The notes below the pieces were generated by a model. That model had not been told where the DNA came from. It saw only the letters and a program-made list of their open reading frames with translations, and ran no database searches. The translations under genes were made by a program, and so were the position numbers. Below, one piece after another: positions 18,765 to 27,947 of a stretch of 64,000 bases of DNA. The stretch comes from Thaumasiovibrio subtropicus (lineage in GTDB: Bacteria > Pseudomonadota > Gammaproteobacteria > Enterobacterales > Vibrionaceae), in the NCBI RefSeq assembly GCF_019703835.1, contig NZ_AP023055.1, positions 1,116,001 to 1,180,000 of the forward strand. The letters are read 5' to 3'. Positions within the stretch are counted from its first letter, which is position 1. The number at the start of each line of letters is the position of its first letter.

Positions 18765-18881
18765 TTAGAATTGGATAATAAGCCAAAACACACCAAGTCC
18801 GGAAAAAACGGCTAGTAATGTTGCCAAGAGATACTGCATAAAAGATTTCACTGACTTTCCTTCTACTCTCTCGCTAATCAT
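18765..18881 (-). CDS. Small membrane protein, 38 residues
   Basis: A short frame below usual length cut-offs. ATG 18881 is preceded by AAGGGG at about 7 bases. The N-terminus is charged (MISERVEGKSVKS), followed by a single hydrophobic helix from about residue 14 to 37 (FMQYLLATLLAVFSGLGVFW, then LIIQF). One-helix proteins of this size are often accessory subunits of membrane enzymes or stress peptides. No family recognised. It stands alone in an intergenic stretch of about 600 bases, which supports it being real. The rest of that stretch holds only the partial repeat at 19022-19135. Confidence 0.55.
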   Translation of the reverse strand: MISERVEGKSVKSFMQYLLATLLAVFSGLGVFWLIIQF

Positions 18882-19021
18882 AGATATCCCCTTATCAGAA
18901 AATACTTAACATCGACGCTCTACCCGACCTATGAACGGTCCTTTTCTGCGGGTTTAACGAGCACTTTATTTATACCCCATTGCAAATGAATCAATGCTGA
19001 CTAGTGACTATACTCATGTCA

Positions 19022-19135
19022 CCTTCAGATGTTTGTTCAGCGAGAATTTCTAGGTTTGCCATCGTGGCATTGTTTTGAGGTTCTTGTCGACTAAATCAAA
19101 AAACAGTAACAAAGGTGGCGAACCGAGAAAATCAC
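19022..19135 (-). repeat. Degenerate half copy of the 265-bp inverted-repeat element
   Basis: Resembles the right half of the full elements at 34404-34668 and 41244-41508, in the same orientation as the 41.2-kb copy. Shared words include TTGTTCAGCGAGA, TTCTAGG, GACTAAATCAAAAAACAGTAAC and GGTGGCGA. The terminal repeat is decayed (CTTCAGATG for CTCAAGATG). It ends about 70 bases upstream of rlmF. Confidence 0.7.
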
Positions 19136-19204
19136 TCAGAATAAACACCTGCCGCCAATTTGCGTATATAATCCGTGCCCTAACGCAGCGGATGGCATTG
19201 AACA

Positions 19205-20170
19205 GTGAAACCAAGTAAAAACAACGTAAGACTACATCATAGAAACAAGCACAAAAATGGTTATAATTTTGAGTTACTCACCAAAGTAAACCCAAACCTA
19301 AAGCCTTGGTTAACTCGCTCACCTGCAGGTAGAACAACGATTCCGTTCTCTGAGCCGGATGCTGTTCTTGAACTAAATCGTGCACTGCTGGCCGCCGACT
19401 ATGGTGTTGCCCATTGGGATATCCCTGCGGGAAACCTCTGTCCTCCGATCCCTGGTCGCGCAGAATATATCCACTATCTCGCCGATCTCTTGAAAGAAAG
19501 TAACGCTGGGAAAGTACCAAACGCTAAGTACATCTGTGGGTTAGATGTCGGTGTTGGTGCTAACTGTATCTACCCCATTTTAGGTAGCGCTGAGTACGGA
19601 TGGCATTTCTGGGGTTCAGACATTCAAATGGCGTCGATTAAGTCCGCCAAACAGATCGTTAATGGCAATCCGAATTTAAAGAAGAAAATTTCTCTCTACC
19701 ATCAGAAAGACAAAAACGCCTATTTTAAAGGGGTCATCAGCAAAGATAGCTATTTCACCTTTACCATGTGCAATCCTCCCTTCCATCGCTCAGCACAGGA
19801 AGCAACACAAGGCTCGCAACGTAAAAACAAAAATTTACAAAACAACAAGTACAAACGCGGCCAACAACCGACCAGCAGCAACCCTAAATCACTCAACTTT
19901 GGTGGCAACGCTGCAGAGCTATGGTGTAAAGGCGGTGAACAAGGTTTCATCCTGAATATGGTGGCAGAAAGTCAAACCTACGCAGAGCAGGTGCTTTGGT
20001 TCACTAGCTTGGTCTCAAAATCTGAAAACCTGCGTCCTATTAAAAAGGCATTAGAAAAAACGAAGGTTGCAGATAGCCGCGTCATAGAGATGCGTCACGG
20101 TAACAAAGTCAGTCGATTCATTGCTTGGACTTATCACCCCGTTGATACGCATACTGATTGGTTTCGTTAA
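19205..20170 (+). CDS. rlmF: 23S rRNA (adenine(1618)-N6)-methyltransferase RlmF
   Basis: A 321-residue protein with the RlmF layout: N-terminal LHHRNKHKNGYNF, WDIPAGNLCPPIPGRAEYIH, the SAM-binding GLDVGVGANCIYP near residue 113, and the catalytic NPPF motif at residues 190-193. It uses S-adenosylmethionine to methylate N6 of A1618 in 23S rRNA. The Asn-Pro-Pro-Phe tetrad is the adenine N6-methyltransferase signature. The GTG at 19205 has no clear ribosome site, but no better start lies before the conserved N-terminus. A Lys/Asn-rich insert near residues 200-225 is expected in this family. Confidence 0.95.
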   Translation: MKPSKNNVRLHHRNKHKNGYNFELLTKVNPNLKPWLTRSPAGRTTIPFSEPDAVLELNRALLAADYGVAHWDIPAGNLCPPIPGRAEYIHYLADLLKESNAGKVPNAKYICGLDVGVGANCIYPILGSAEYGWHFWGSDIQMASIKSAKQIVNGNPNLKKKISLYHQKDKNAYFKGVISKDSYFTFTMCNPPFHRSAQEATQGSQRKNKNLQNNKYKRGQQPTSSNPKSLNFGGNAAELWCKGGEQGFILNMVAESQTYAEQVLWFTSLVSKSENLRPIKKALEKTKVADSRVIEMRHGNKVSRFIAWTYHPVDTHTDWFR

Positions 20171-20243
20171 CAATTTAAGTGCATTGAAACGCAGGTAATT
20201 AACCAAATTTTAGCTTTAACCAGATCACAAAACACTCTCCTAA

Positions 20244-20289
20244 GCCACTAAAAATCATGAGTTTCTGATCTTGGTGGCAAACTTTTTTT
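20244..20289 (+). terminator. Probable terminator after rlmF
   Basis: A GCCAC/GTGGC outer stem with a small inner ATCA/TGAT stem, followed by seven T (20283-20289). It lies about 75 bases after the rlmF stop. The stem is short and interrupted, so the call is moderate. Confidence 0.5.
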
Positions 20290-20335
20290 AGCATCTTTAA
20301 TAAGCTTACTTTTAGTGGGTAATTAAGGAGGATAC

Positions 20336-20530
20336 ATGGACTTTGAGGTGTTAATCAAAGAGAAGTACGGTTTTTCTGTGTTTGAAAAGAGAATTGTACA
20401 CCCTGACGGCAAGAGAGGCCGCTCAACGTATGAAATTAGGGATAGACAAAACCAAGTCGTTGCTTGCTTTGAACATATCAGCCTAGTGTTTAGGCACTTA
20501 GAGGATGAGTTAGCGGATACTGTCGTATAA
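20336..20530 (+). CDS. Small hypothetical protein, 64 residues
   Basis: A strong ribosome site (AAGGAGGA, 5 bases before ATG) supports this 64-residue frame. The protein is soluble, with charged N-terminus, GKRGRSTYEIRDRQNQVV in the middle and an acidic end. It reads like a small two-strand plus helix domain. No family recognised. A 10-bp hairpin follows the stop. The gene is convergent with the H-NS-like gene at 20694. Confidence 0.6.
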   Translation: MDFEVLIKEKYGFSVFEKRIVHPDGKRGRSTYEIRDRQNQVVACFEHISLVFRHLEDELADTVV

Positions 20531-20542
20531 GTGCGTAGAGAA

Positions 20543-20581
20543 ACACCAATACATTCCTTAAAACTAAGAAAGTATTGGTGT
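20543..20581. terminator. Hairpin between convergent genes
   Basis: ACACCAATAC (20543-20552) pairs perfectly with GTATTGGTGT (20572-20581) around a 19-base AT-rich loop. It lies between two genes that converge. There is no T-run, so it may act weakly in both directions or protect transcript ends. Confidence 0.55.
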
Positions 20582-20693
20582 TCTACTCAATAAAGCCAAT
20601 AAAATTCATCACTTAAAAGGAAAATAACACTGTTTAGTATGACAGCGTGATATTTCTATATGAATATAACTTTATTGATATGCAATATTTAAC

Positions 20694-20972
20694 TTATAGA
20701 TCGCGCGGGTCGATACCATCTTTCGCTAGCATCTCGCTGATTTCAGCTATACGTTGCTGACGCGAATCTTCTTTAAACTCATTTAATACAGCAATAAGAT
20801 TATTCACTTTTTCCAAAGGCATACGTTTAATAACCGCTTTCTGGCGCCCTGGTACTTCATCAGCAAAATCGAGTAATACCGAGCGATAATCTGTACGTGT
20901 TTCGGTTTTGCCGGTGTTAACTTGATTTAAAGCCGCAGCAAGGGCTTTTTCAGCTTTCTCAAAATCATTCAT
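20694..20972 (-). CDS. H-NS-like oligomerisation-domain protein without DNA-binding domain
   Basis: A 92-residue, mostly helical protein. The segment MPLEKVNNLIAVLNEFKED and the C-terminal IAEISEMLAKDGIDPRDL resemble the dimerisation helices and the conserved DGID-x-x-x-L end of the H-NS N-terminal region. It stops exactly where H-NS proteins continue into the linker and the AT-hook-like DNA-binding domain. No remnant of that domain is visible downstream, only AT-rich sequence. If correct, it would be an H-NS antagonist or partner comparable in architecture to truncated H-NS proteins of genomic islands. The similarity is short and recognised by eye only, so another helical family remains possible. 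Confidence 0.45.
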   Translation of the reverse strand: MNDFEKAEKALAAALNQVNTGKTETRTDYRSVLLDFADEVPGRQKAVIKRMPLEKVNNLIAVLNEFKEDSRQQRIAEISEMLAKDGIDPRDL

Positions 20973-21156
20973 TGATCGTAAAACCCAACTGGGTGTTCCA
21001 CATTAAATAAAAGTAATACACCAAAGTGGTGCAGACGCTTCAACACCGTCTAAAGGTGTCTTTAAGGATGTTGAAGAGGATGAAACGCTATCTTGGAAAG
21101 AAACAGCTATAAGCGAATAGTAATACCACTTTTTCAAGTTGTCTAGTATTTAGCGC

Positions 21157-22230
21157 TTATTTAGTACTCGAAACTGGGGTCACTCGCACACCTTTAATCA
21201 TTGCGTAACAAAAATCACCAATATTCAGCTTTAGTTCATCCAATGCCCAATCTGTTATATTTGCCAGCAAGCGTTGCTCCGCAACAGACAGAACGATGGT
21301 AATTAAATTAGGATGAGAGTTTTTATCAATTTCAACAATTTGCGCTTTTAAGCAATTACGTACACTTGATGCCACTTTGTGAATTGATAGGGAAACATCA
21401 CTCGCTGCAACATTTAGCATGATAGCCGAACCCAAAGGCAACGTCTGGCCGTTAATCCATACTCGCTCATTACCTCCCAAAGAGAGGGCTGTCATATTGT
21501 AATCTGTATGATAATGCGTCACTTCCGCTTGCAAAATGGCACTAAGCACGCCTTCTGCAAGAAATGGCCTGACAGCCTGGGCTGACCATGTCTTACTCGC
21601 TTCCCCACTCGCCACAATGCGCCCACTGTCGATAACCACAAGGTGTGACGCTAGCTGAAAAATCTCATTCACCTGATGAGTGACGATTAAAACGGGTAAA
21701 TTAACCGTCTCTACCAACTGCTTTAAATATGTGATCAGTTCACTTTGCCTAGGTGCATCTAGCCCATTCATGGGTTCGTCAAGCAATAACAATGTCGGAT
21801 TCGTCATTAATGCACGAGCGATAGCAACACGCTTCTTTTCTCCACCAGACAATCTGTTCGGTCGCTTGGCCAATAACTTATCCAAGCCGAGTAACTCCAC
21901 CAACTGTGCAAACCGTTGTGTACTGTTACCACCGTAACAAATGTTGTCTTTGACACTGAGATGAGGAAACAAGCGATCATCTTGAAAAACATAACCTATG
22001 TTTCGTTTCGCTAGATCAACGGACAGACCAGATTCTGTGTCAAAAAAAAGGCGTTCCCCAACCTTCAAAAAGCCTTTATTGGGTGTATCTATGCCTGCGA
22101 TCAAGTTAATTAACGTGGTTTTTCCTGCCCCAGAGGGGCCAAAAATCGCTGTTACGCCTTCTGGCGGCAGTAAAGCCTTAAAGTAAAAGAGTTGTCCGGC
22201 ACGTTCAAAGTCAATCTCGAATTCAATCAC
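21157..22230 (-). CDS. modC: Molybdate ABC transporter, ATP-binding protein ModC
   Basis: About 357 residues from GTG 22230, which overlaps the modB stop (GTGA) and follows GGAGAG at 6 bases. A Met further upstream at 22260 would extend into modB and lacks this site. Walker A is FGPSGAGKTTLI, the signature is LSGGEKKRVAIARAL, and Walker B is LLLLDEPMNGLD. After the nucleotide-binding domain the last 140 residues form a TOBE/Mop domain (VAASDVSLSI), diagnostic for ModC. It energises molybdate import with ModA and ModB. Confidence 0.95.
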   Translation of the reverse strand: MIEFEIDFERAGQLFYFKALLPPEGVTAIFGPSGAGKTTLINLIAGIDTPNKGFLKVGERLFFDTESGLSVDLAKRNIGYVFQDDRLFPHLSVKDNICYGGNSTQRFAQLVELLGLDKLLAKRPNRLSGGEKKRVAIARALMTNPTLLLLDEPMNGLDAPRQSELITYLKQLVETVNLPVLIVTHQVNEIFQLASHLVVIDSGRIVASGEASKTWSAQAVRPFLAEGVLSAILQAEVTHYHTDYNMTALSLGGNERVWINGQTLPLGSAIMLNVAASDVSLSIHKVASSVRNCLKAQIVEIDKNSHPNLITIVLSVAEQRLLANITDWALDELKLNIGDFCYAMIKGVRVTPVSSTK

Positions 22231-22910
22231 TTCACTCTCCGTAACTGCCAACGCTGACAATATTCAGAAGCCCCAACAGCAATACATGCAAGTAAGACAG
22301 AGAGAACACATAAGCGTGTTGCCTGCCACTCACCTCCCGGCATCTCTAACTGTTGATAGATGGCCAAAGGAATGGTCTGCGTTTGTCCGGGTATATTGGC
22401 GACAAAGGTGATCGTCGCACCAAACTCACCGAGTGCGCGTGAAAAACCCAAGAGGAAAGCCGAAATCATCGCAGGGATACATAGTGGAAAAGTGATGGTA
22501 CAAAAGACTCGTAACCGGGAGGCGCCAAGCGATCGCGCGGCTATCTCTAGTTTTGGGTCAACATATTCAAAACCGGTCCGCAGTGCTCGCACCATTAAAG
22601 GTAATGATACAATTGCAGAGGCAACAGCGGCCCCTTTCCAATTAAATGCGACGCTAACATCAAACCACCTCTGCAGTAGCTGTCCCATGAAACCAGAGGG
22701 CCCCAGAGTGATCAAAAGCACATAGCCTATGACAACCGGGGGAACAACGAGAGGCAGGTGCACCACTGTACTAAGCAACGCTTTACCCGTAAAAGTTTTT
22801 CGAGCCAATAGCCACCCCAACCAGAGTGTGATGGGAAAAAGACCAACAATGGCAACCAGAGAGACTTTGATACTCAACCAAAGTGCAGCTTGTTCAAATG
22901 GGGTAAGCAT
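22227..22910 (-). CDS. modB: Molybdate ABC transporter, permease ModB
   Basis: A 227-residue inner-membrane protein with about five hydrophobic helices and the cytoplasmic coupling loop AARSLGASRLRVFCTITFPL (EAA motif). The PLVVPPVVIGYVLL and LGEFGATI segments are characteristic of ModB. Start overlaps the modA stop by one base (TAATG) and its end overlaps modC by four, so the operon is translationally coupled in the order modA-modB-modC. Confidence 0.95.
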   Translation of the reverse strand: MLTPFEQAALWLSIKVSLVAIVGLFPITLWLGWLLARKTFTGKALLSTVVHLPLVVPPVVIGYVLLITLGPSGFMGQLLQRWFDVSVAFNWKGAAVASAIVSLPLMVRALRTGFEYVDPKLEIAARSLGASRLRVFCTITFPLCIPAMISAFLLGFSRALGEFGATITFVANIPGQTQTIPLAIYQQLEMPGGEWQATRLCVLSVLLACIAVGASEYCQRWQLRRVK

Positions 22911-23605
22911 TAAGGTAATTCAAATCCATAGTCCATTAATACCATCTTGCTTTCTTCTCTCATTAGAAAATGCGCAAGCTCATTCCCTTTCTCAGTGAAA
23001 GAAACAATGTGATATTCGATCGCTTGATGCAAGCTAGCATCGATTTGGAGCACCACATTGACATTGTCGGAATGCTTTGCGTCCGTGCTATAAACAACAC
23101 CATAAGGCGTGGCCCCTGTTTCAACGTAACGTAATGCCTGCCTAACATGCCTTGCTGGCACCCATTCTGATACCGGCGAAAGTTCAAGCGAGCGCCTGAC
23201 TTGGTCAGTATACAGGCCCGCTGGCACATGGCTAGGATCCGCGACAGCGACCAAACCATGAGAGCCTCCCAGCATCTCCTTGAGGGTTAGCTCGTCATTC
23301 TCTACCTTATTCCCCTTAATAACCACCAGCTTGTTGGTAAGAAACCTCTCAACCTTTAATGCGGAGGTATGCTCAGTAACATAAGTTGTCCAACTGGGGT
23401 GAGCGGAAATATAGAGATCAGCAGGTGCGCCTTGGACAATTTGCCGAGCGAGTGAAGAGGATGGACCCGGCACCAGCGTCACCGCATAGTCAGCCGAATT
23501 AAACAATTTGCCAATTGGTTCACTCAATGAGGACGCTAAATAAATCTGGGCTGAATAGGCAAATGGCTGATAAAAAAACACTAACAGTAGCCATTTCTTC
23601 AGCAT
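22910..23605 (-). CDS. modA: Molybdate-binding periplasmic protein ModA
   Basis: A 231-residue protein with a signal peptide (residues 1-18, KKWLLLVFFYQPFAYS). The ligand-binding pattern is seen as LASSLSEP, GPSSSLARQI, GAPADLYISAH and VADPSHVPAG, typical of ModA and its tungstate-tolerant relatives. It is shorter than Escherichia coli ModA by about 25 residues. First gene of modABC; no ModE gene and no clear ModE box were seen upstream. Confidence 0.93.
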   Translation of the reverse strand: MLKKWLLLVFFYQPFAYSAQIYLASSLSEPIGKLFNSADYAVTLVPGPSSSLARQIVQGAPADLYISAHPSWTTYVTEHTSALKVERFLTNKLVVIKGNKVENDELTLKEMLGGSHGLVAVADPSHVPAGLYTDQVRRSLELSPVSEWVPARHVRQALRYVETGATPYGVVYSTDAKHSDNVNVVLQIDASLHQAIEYHIVSFTEKGNELAHFLMREESKMVLMDYGFELP

Positions 23606-23654
23606 GAGTCACTCCTTCGGCGCACATTAATAACGAGAGGCTAAAAGTGTATAG

Positions 23655-23746
23655 CTTTTTGATTTAGTCGACTAGAACTTCAAAGCAATGTCTCAATGAC
23701 AAATCTAGAAATTCTCGCTGAACAAGCATCTTGAGGGGGCTTGAGC
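23655..23746 (+). repeat. Degenerate half copy of the 265-bp inverted-repeat element
   Basis: Matches the right half of the element at 34404-34668 in the same orientation: TTTTTGATTTAGTC, ACTAGA, TCTCGCTGAACAAGCATCTTGAG. The terminal TATA is lost. It lies upstream of modA and may overlap its promoter region. Confidence 0.7.
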
Positions 23747-23861
23747 AAGTAGCCACAAGCGAATCTGGAAAACGGTAGATGGGTGAAAACACGCCATAGC
23801 TAACACCTTCCGACGAGAAAAGATGCCGTCGTTAAGTCCAGTCAATGGTCGAATTCACCAT

Positions 23862-24473
23862 TTAACACGCCCTAAGAATCTGCCAAGCCTCGCAGACTTC
23901 TCTAAACTTCTCAGCATTACCTTCTTGACGGTCCGGATGCCATTTTAATGCTAACTTGCGCCATGTACGTCTAATTTCCATGTCAGATGCGTCCATAGGA
24001 AGGCCAAAGACGACAAGCGCTTCATCGCGATCTAGGTCAACAACATGCCCCCTGTTTTCATTGACATGCTGCTGATAGCGTTTCCAAAACGAATCCATCA
24101 ACACCTTGATATCCTGATGACTCGCGTCGTAATTTTGCCAGTCAAGATAGTATTCACGTAAAGGATCTTGATAGTTGATTTGATGCCCCCCTCCCGTCGC
24201 CCACATCAAGCAAATATCCATTGCTTCGGCTTGTAGCCACTGTTTGGGTAGCAACATTTCCTGCAACTGGAACAGCGCATTCATCATGAGGAAATTGCGT
24301 TTGAAAAGGTCTAAATAGCTGTCATCATCAAGGGAGGTTATCATGTCTTGCTTACCAAGCGCTTCAGCAAGGGTATGTACTTTCCATCCTGAAGGTTGCT
24401 CTTCTAAGATGCTGAGTATTGGCCAAATCAACGGATTTTCAAACTCAGATTCACGTTGTTCCTTCACCTGCAT
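23862..24473 (-). CDS. DnaJ-related protein
   Basis: A 203-residue protein with a helical N-terminal DnaJ-related domain (about residues 15-140, including FKRNFLMMNALFQLQ) and a C-terminal J domain (about 148-200). The J domain has the HPD motif (LKWHPDRQEGN), so it could stimulate an Hsp70. This arrangement, with the J domain last, is typical of the gammaproteobacterial DNAJ-related family. The partner chaperone and clients are unknown. It is convergent with nothing and stands alone after modABC. Confidence 0.85.
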   Translation of the reverse strand: MQVKEQRESEFENPLIWPILSILEEQPSGWKVHTLAEALGKQDMITSLDDDSYLDLFKRNFLMMNALFQLQEMLLPKQWLQAEAMDICLMWATGGGHQINYQDPLREYYLDWQNYDASHQDIKVLMDSFWKRYQQHVNENRGHVVDLDRDEALVVFGLPMDASDMEIRRTWRKLALKWHPDRQEGNAEKFREVCEAWQILRAC

Positions 24474-24684
24474 AGCCTAGCCTCGTATTCAACACCTCTT
24501 ATATATATAAGCCAAGCCCCCACAAATCAAAAGGTGTCCGATTGGATTATTTCATTCAGAAACAAAAATGAGACATTGACCCATAAAAGCGGCCAATATG
24601 GAAGATTATCTAGGCTTGCACAAAGGAAGCGCAATATTGTTGCTTACGGTCGGACAGGAATGAAACGCAAGAATACCAGCGATG

Positions 24685-25311
24685 TTACTCGCTACTCATA
24701 TCAACGAGATAGCTACGTGTTGAAAGTTCGATATCGATTTCCTCAAGCAGCTCATACGCTAACTCCCCTAGCTTCTTACTGGCAGGGTTTAAATAGTCCG
24801 CTTGAAAAACCAGGTCTAACTGAATGCCTTCGCGAGTGAGCTGGCTAAAGCAACGAATAATCAGTGGATTGACATAACGCGTGATACCTTCTTCAACCAA
24901 TATCTTGCCAATCCCACGTTCTCTACAAGCAGAAAGCACGGCGATAAGATTTAAATCTATCGAGCAATACCAGCGACCTTTCATTCGCCAAAAGCTCAGG
25001 GATAGTTTCATTAAGCCATTGCATTGCTCAGACTGGGTAATCGTGACATCGACATCTAGGGTGTAAGAGCGGTTACCAACAACATCTTCCGTTAGCCAAT
25101 AATCGTCCAGTGTAAACAAAGTCTCAGCGTGCGCCTGACTGGCGAGATCTTTATTTAGGTTGGCGACAAACTCTTGTTTGCAGACATCAGACAAGTTGTT
25201 GACTTGAATAGATAAATCACTAGACGTCTCGATTCCCCATGACGTACACGTGTTTTGCAATAGCGTCTCTTTAATCAATTGAAATTCGACGTCGTTGATG
25301 TCTGTTGCCAT
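24685..25311 (-). CDS. Hypothetical protein, GNAT-like features
   Basis: About 208 residues from ATG 25311, which has CAGGG about 8 bases upstream. A longer frame to 25392 would add a hydrophobic leader but lacks a ribosome site. The protein shows a beta-rich middle with SYTLDVDVTI and a central ACRERGIGKILVEEGI segment that resembles the acetyl-CoA loop of GNAT enzymes (RxRGIG), followed by a helix and strand. This is only suggestive. The function is unknown. Confidence 0.5.
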   Translation of the reverse strand: MATDINDVEFQLIKETLLQNTCTSWGIETSSDLSIQVNNLSDVCKQEFVANLNKDLASQAHAETLFTLDDYWLTEDVVGNRSYTLDVDVTITQSEQCNGLMKLSLSFWRMKGRWYCSIDLNLIAVLSACRERGIGKILVEEGITRYVNPLIIRCFSQLTREGIQLDLVFQADYLNPASKKLGELAYELLEEIDIELSTRSYLVDMSSE

Positions 25312-25508
25312 AAATAAAGCCCTGAATAAAAACGAAATCAGTGTACATAAAATCCAGAAGCAACAAGAGATTTCCACTGAGAGTACCGTCACAAGTTTTT
25401 ATCGAATCTTTACTCCTAGTTTCAAAATGTTACCTAGAACAGGTTTTCCTATGCCTTACAATGAAAAAAGGGCCAACAGATCGTGGCCCTATCGTTCAGT
25501 TTCCCGTC

Positions 25509-27815
25509 TTAATAGGTGAACTTGTTCACCTCTTTATGCAGCTGAGTTGATTGATCTGCCAAACCAGAAACAACACCAGAAATACCTTCTGTAATCCCAC
25601 TAACATGTGATGCGCCATCTGCGATATCTGTCGTGGAGTGGCTGATATCTTCTGTGACCGAAGATTGTTCCTCTGCCGCGGCAGCAATTTGCGAGCTCAT
25701 TTCATGCACTTGACCAATTAGTCCGCTGATCTCATGCATTTTTTCGCTACTGTTAGCCACACTTTCTCGTCCTTGCTCAATCAGACCACTGACTTGAGAA
25801 ATATTCTCTACCGTCGCTTGTGTCTCAAGTTGCAATGACTCAATCTTAGTACGAATTTCGCCAGTCGACTGCTGAGTGCGCGTGGCTAATGTACGGACTT
25901 CATCTGCAACCACTGCGAAACCGCGGCCATGCTCACCCGCCCGCGCGGCTTCAATAGCAGCATTCAATGCCAAGAGATTGGTTTGCTCAGCAATCGCCTG
26001 AATCACCTCTAGTACATCAGAAATAGACGTACTTTCAGCACGAAGTCGCTCGATAGATATGGTGGTTTTCTCCATCTCTTCCGATAATGTATTCATCGCT
26101 CCTTGCAAGTTTTGACCTATTTGCTCACTCTCATTCCCTGCCCTATTCACATCGTCAACAAGCTCCGCACTTCGTCCTGCGAAACTGGCGACCTCTTGAA
26201 TTGATACGCTCATTTCATTACTTGCTGTCGCCATCGCCTCACATTTTGATGATTGCGTATTCATTAGACCGACCGCATCATTCATTTCGTGGCAGATAGA
26301 CGCGGTTTCCTTATCAATCACCGCTGTTAACGTCGCGACATCACCCAACACTTCTCGCACTTCTCCAAACGTACTGTTTAACGACTGGGCTAACTCAGCA
26401 ACCTCATCTTTACCATCAATATCTAACACCATCGTAAGATCTTTGGTTGCGCCGATCGACTTGACTCTATCAGTAATGCGTTTAACCGGAGCACTAATGG
26501 ATTTACCCACCACAGACGCGGCAAGCAGCGCAAGTACAATGACAACCGCCGCCGTAATCGCGACCGCAGTCCACACGCTTACCTGCAATACTTCAATATC
26601 CTTCAGGGCTTCTTTTGCATCAATTTCACTCATCAAAGCCCAGCTTTGATCAAATACCGTCAAACTCGTATACGCTGACAGGACTTCTTCACCACGATAG
26701 TCCATAAATCGCGCGACACCCGACTGCCCTTTTAGCGCATTTTGGACACCGATGGTGGTGATGCTTTGAATACCGATGGCTGAGGCTTTATCAGCAATCT
26801 CATTAACAACGCCACTTGCCATGCCACTACGACGAATCATATCGACGTAACTGTCAACATCTTCTACCAAGCCTCGTGGTTGGCTTCGAAGCAAATTATC
26901 TGAACCGACAAGATAAGTTTCACCACTTAGCCCTAAACCCGCCGTTTCCCATTTACCGAAAAACGTCATAATGCCGTTTATGCGATCAACTGGCATTTGG
27001 AAAGCGATAACGCCAACCAACTGATTGTCTCGATACAGTGGCGTAGCCACAAAAGAGGCAGCGCTTTCATAAGAGGGCAGATAGGGTTTAAAGTCATCAA
27101 ACGCAATTTTGCCCGATGGGAACCCAACGGCTTTGTTAAAGACATTGGCTAAACCTGAGTTACGATATGGGCCTTGCTTAAGATTGGTGGCAAAGTCCAA
27201 CTCTTTGAAAACCGAATAGACGATATCCCCTTCTGGGTTAATCAGAAAAATGTCGTAATAACCGAAGGCGTCCAGGAACTTAGAAAAGTAAGGGTGAAAC
27301 TGTTCATGTGTTTGGCTATATTGCGAGCCATCATTAGGGTTAAGTAACTGATATTTCTCACCTAATGGATATTGGTTAGCGCCGATATAGGTCGCCTGCA
27401 GCCCTAATCCCTGAGGTGATAGGCCTGATAATAAGCCATTCACATTCACAGAACGACCAGCGTTTAGCTCACCGTATTGAACACGAAACTCATCTTCATA
27501 ATATTTCTTCAGTGAACTTATTTCGCTGTCTTTATTATTTACATAAGCATCGAAACCACTGGAAAATGACTCTACTGCTTCAACGACACTCAAACTGCCG
27601 GCTTGTGTCAAAAGCTGCTTTGAAATTGTTTCAAAGTAATCTTCTATCTGCTGCTGCTTAATCGCTCTAACTGAGATAAGTTGCTGCTGAGCACGGTTGG
27701 ATATAGAGGCTTCGGATAAGTTTAAAGATTGCCAGGCTAAAATACCGCCAGTTAACAAGACCGAAACTACACAAAGTGCCGCACAAGCGAGCACTATTCT
27801 GGACCCGATTTTCAT
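25509..27815 (-). CDS. Methyl-accepting chemotaxis protein
   Basis: A 768-residue chemoreceptor. Membrane helix 1 is at residues 7-30 and helix 2 near 405-430 ([20 protein letters not shown]). The large periplasmic region between them looks like a double Cache sensor, and there is the phrase [23 protein letters not shown] follows, then the signalling tip [20 protein letters not shown]. No C-terminal CheR/CheB pentapeptide is seen. The ligand is unknown. It is monocistronic, with the sensor facing the periplasm and the tip contacting CheA/CheW. Confidence 0.93.
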   Translation of the reverse strand: MKIGSRIVLACAALCVVSVLLTGGILAWQSLNLSEASISNRAQQQLISVRAIKQQQIEDYFETISKQLLTQAGSLSVVEAVESFSSGFDAYVNNKDSEISSLKKYYEDEFRVQYGELNAGRSVNVNGLLSGLSPQGLGLQATYIGANQYPLGEKYQLLNPNDGSQYSQTHEQFHPYFSKFLDAFGYYDIFLINPEGDIVYSVFKELDFATNLKQGPYRNSGLANVFNKAVGFPSGKIAFDDFKPYLPSYESAASFVATPLYRDNQLVGVIAFQMPVDRINGIMTFFGKWETAGLGLSGETYLVGSDNLLRSQPRGLVEDVDSYVDMIRRSGMASGVVNEIADKASAIGIQSITTIGVQNALKGQSGVARFMDYRGEEVLSAYTSLTVFDQSWALMSEIDAKEALKDIEVLQVSVWTAVAITAAVVIVLALLAASVVGKSISAPVKRITDRVKSIGATKDLTMVLDIDGKDEVAELAQSLNSTFGEVREVLGDVATLTAVIDKETASICHEMNDAVGLMNTQSSKCEAMATASNEMSVSIQEVASFAGRSAELVDDVNRAGNESEQIGQNLQGAMNTLSEEMEKTTISIERLRAESTSISDVLEVIQAIAEQTNLLALNAAIEAARAGEHGRGFAVVADEVRTLATRTQQSTGEIRTKIESLQLETQATVENISQVSGLIEQGRESVANSSEKMHEISGLIGQVHEMSSQIAAAAEEQSSVTEDISHSTTDIADGASHVSGITEGISGVVSGLADQSTQLHKEVNKFTY

Positions 27816-27947
27816 AAACTACCCACACTATAATAATAATAAAAACGACATCATTATTTAGGTGTAGGTAGCGCAGTGATCTTTTTCAACTAATTGGGCG
27901 ATATTCTGGACACACTAACTAGTTTGATATGCAACATGTATTACAAT

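Noticed and set aside
21000-21115. Open stretch on the plus strand ending in a plausible acidic tail (SKGVFKDVEEDETLSWKET)
   Set aside because: It follows an in-frame stop and has no ATG, GTG or TTG start or ribosome site. At best it is a gene remnant, so it is not reported as coding.
24456-24839. A 127-codon plus-strand frame between the DnaJ-related gene and the unknown gene at 24685
   Set aside because: It overlaps two better supported minus-strand genes, lacks a ribosome site, and its composition is irregular.
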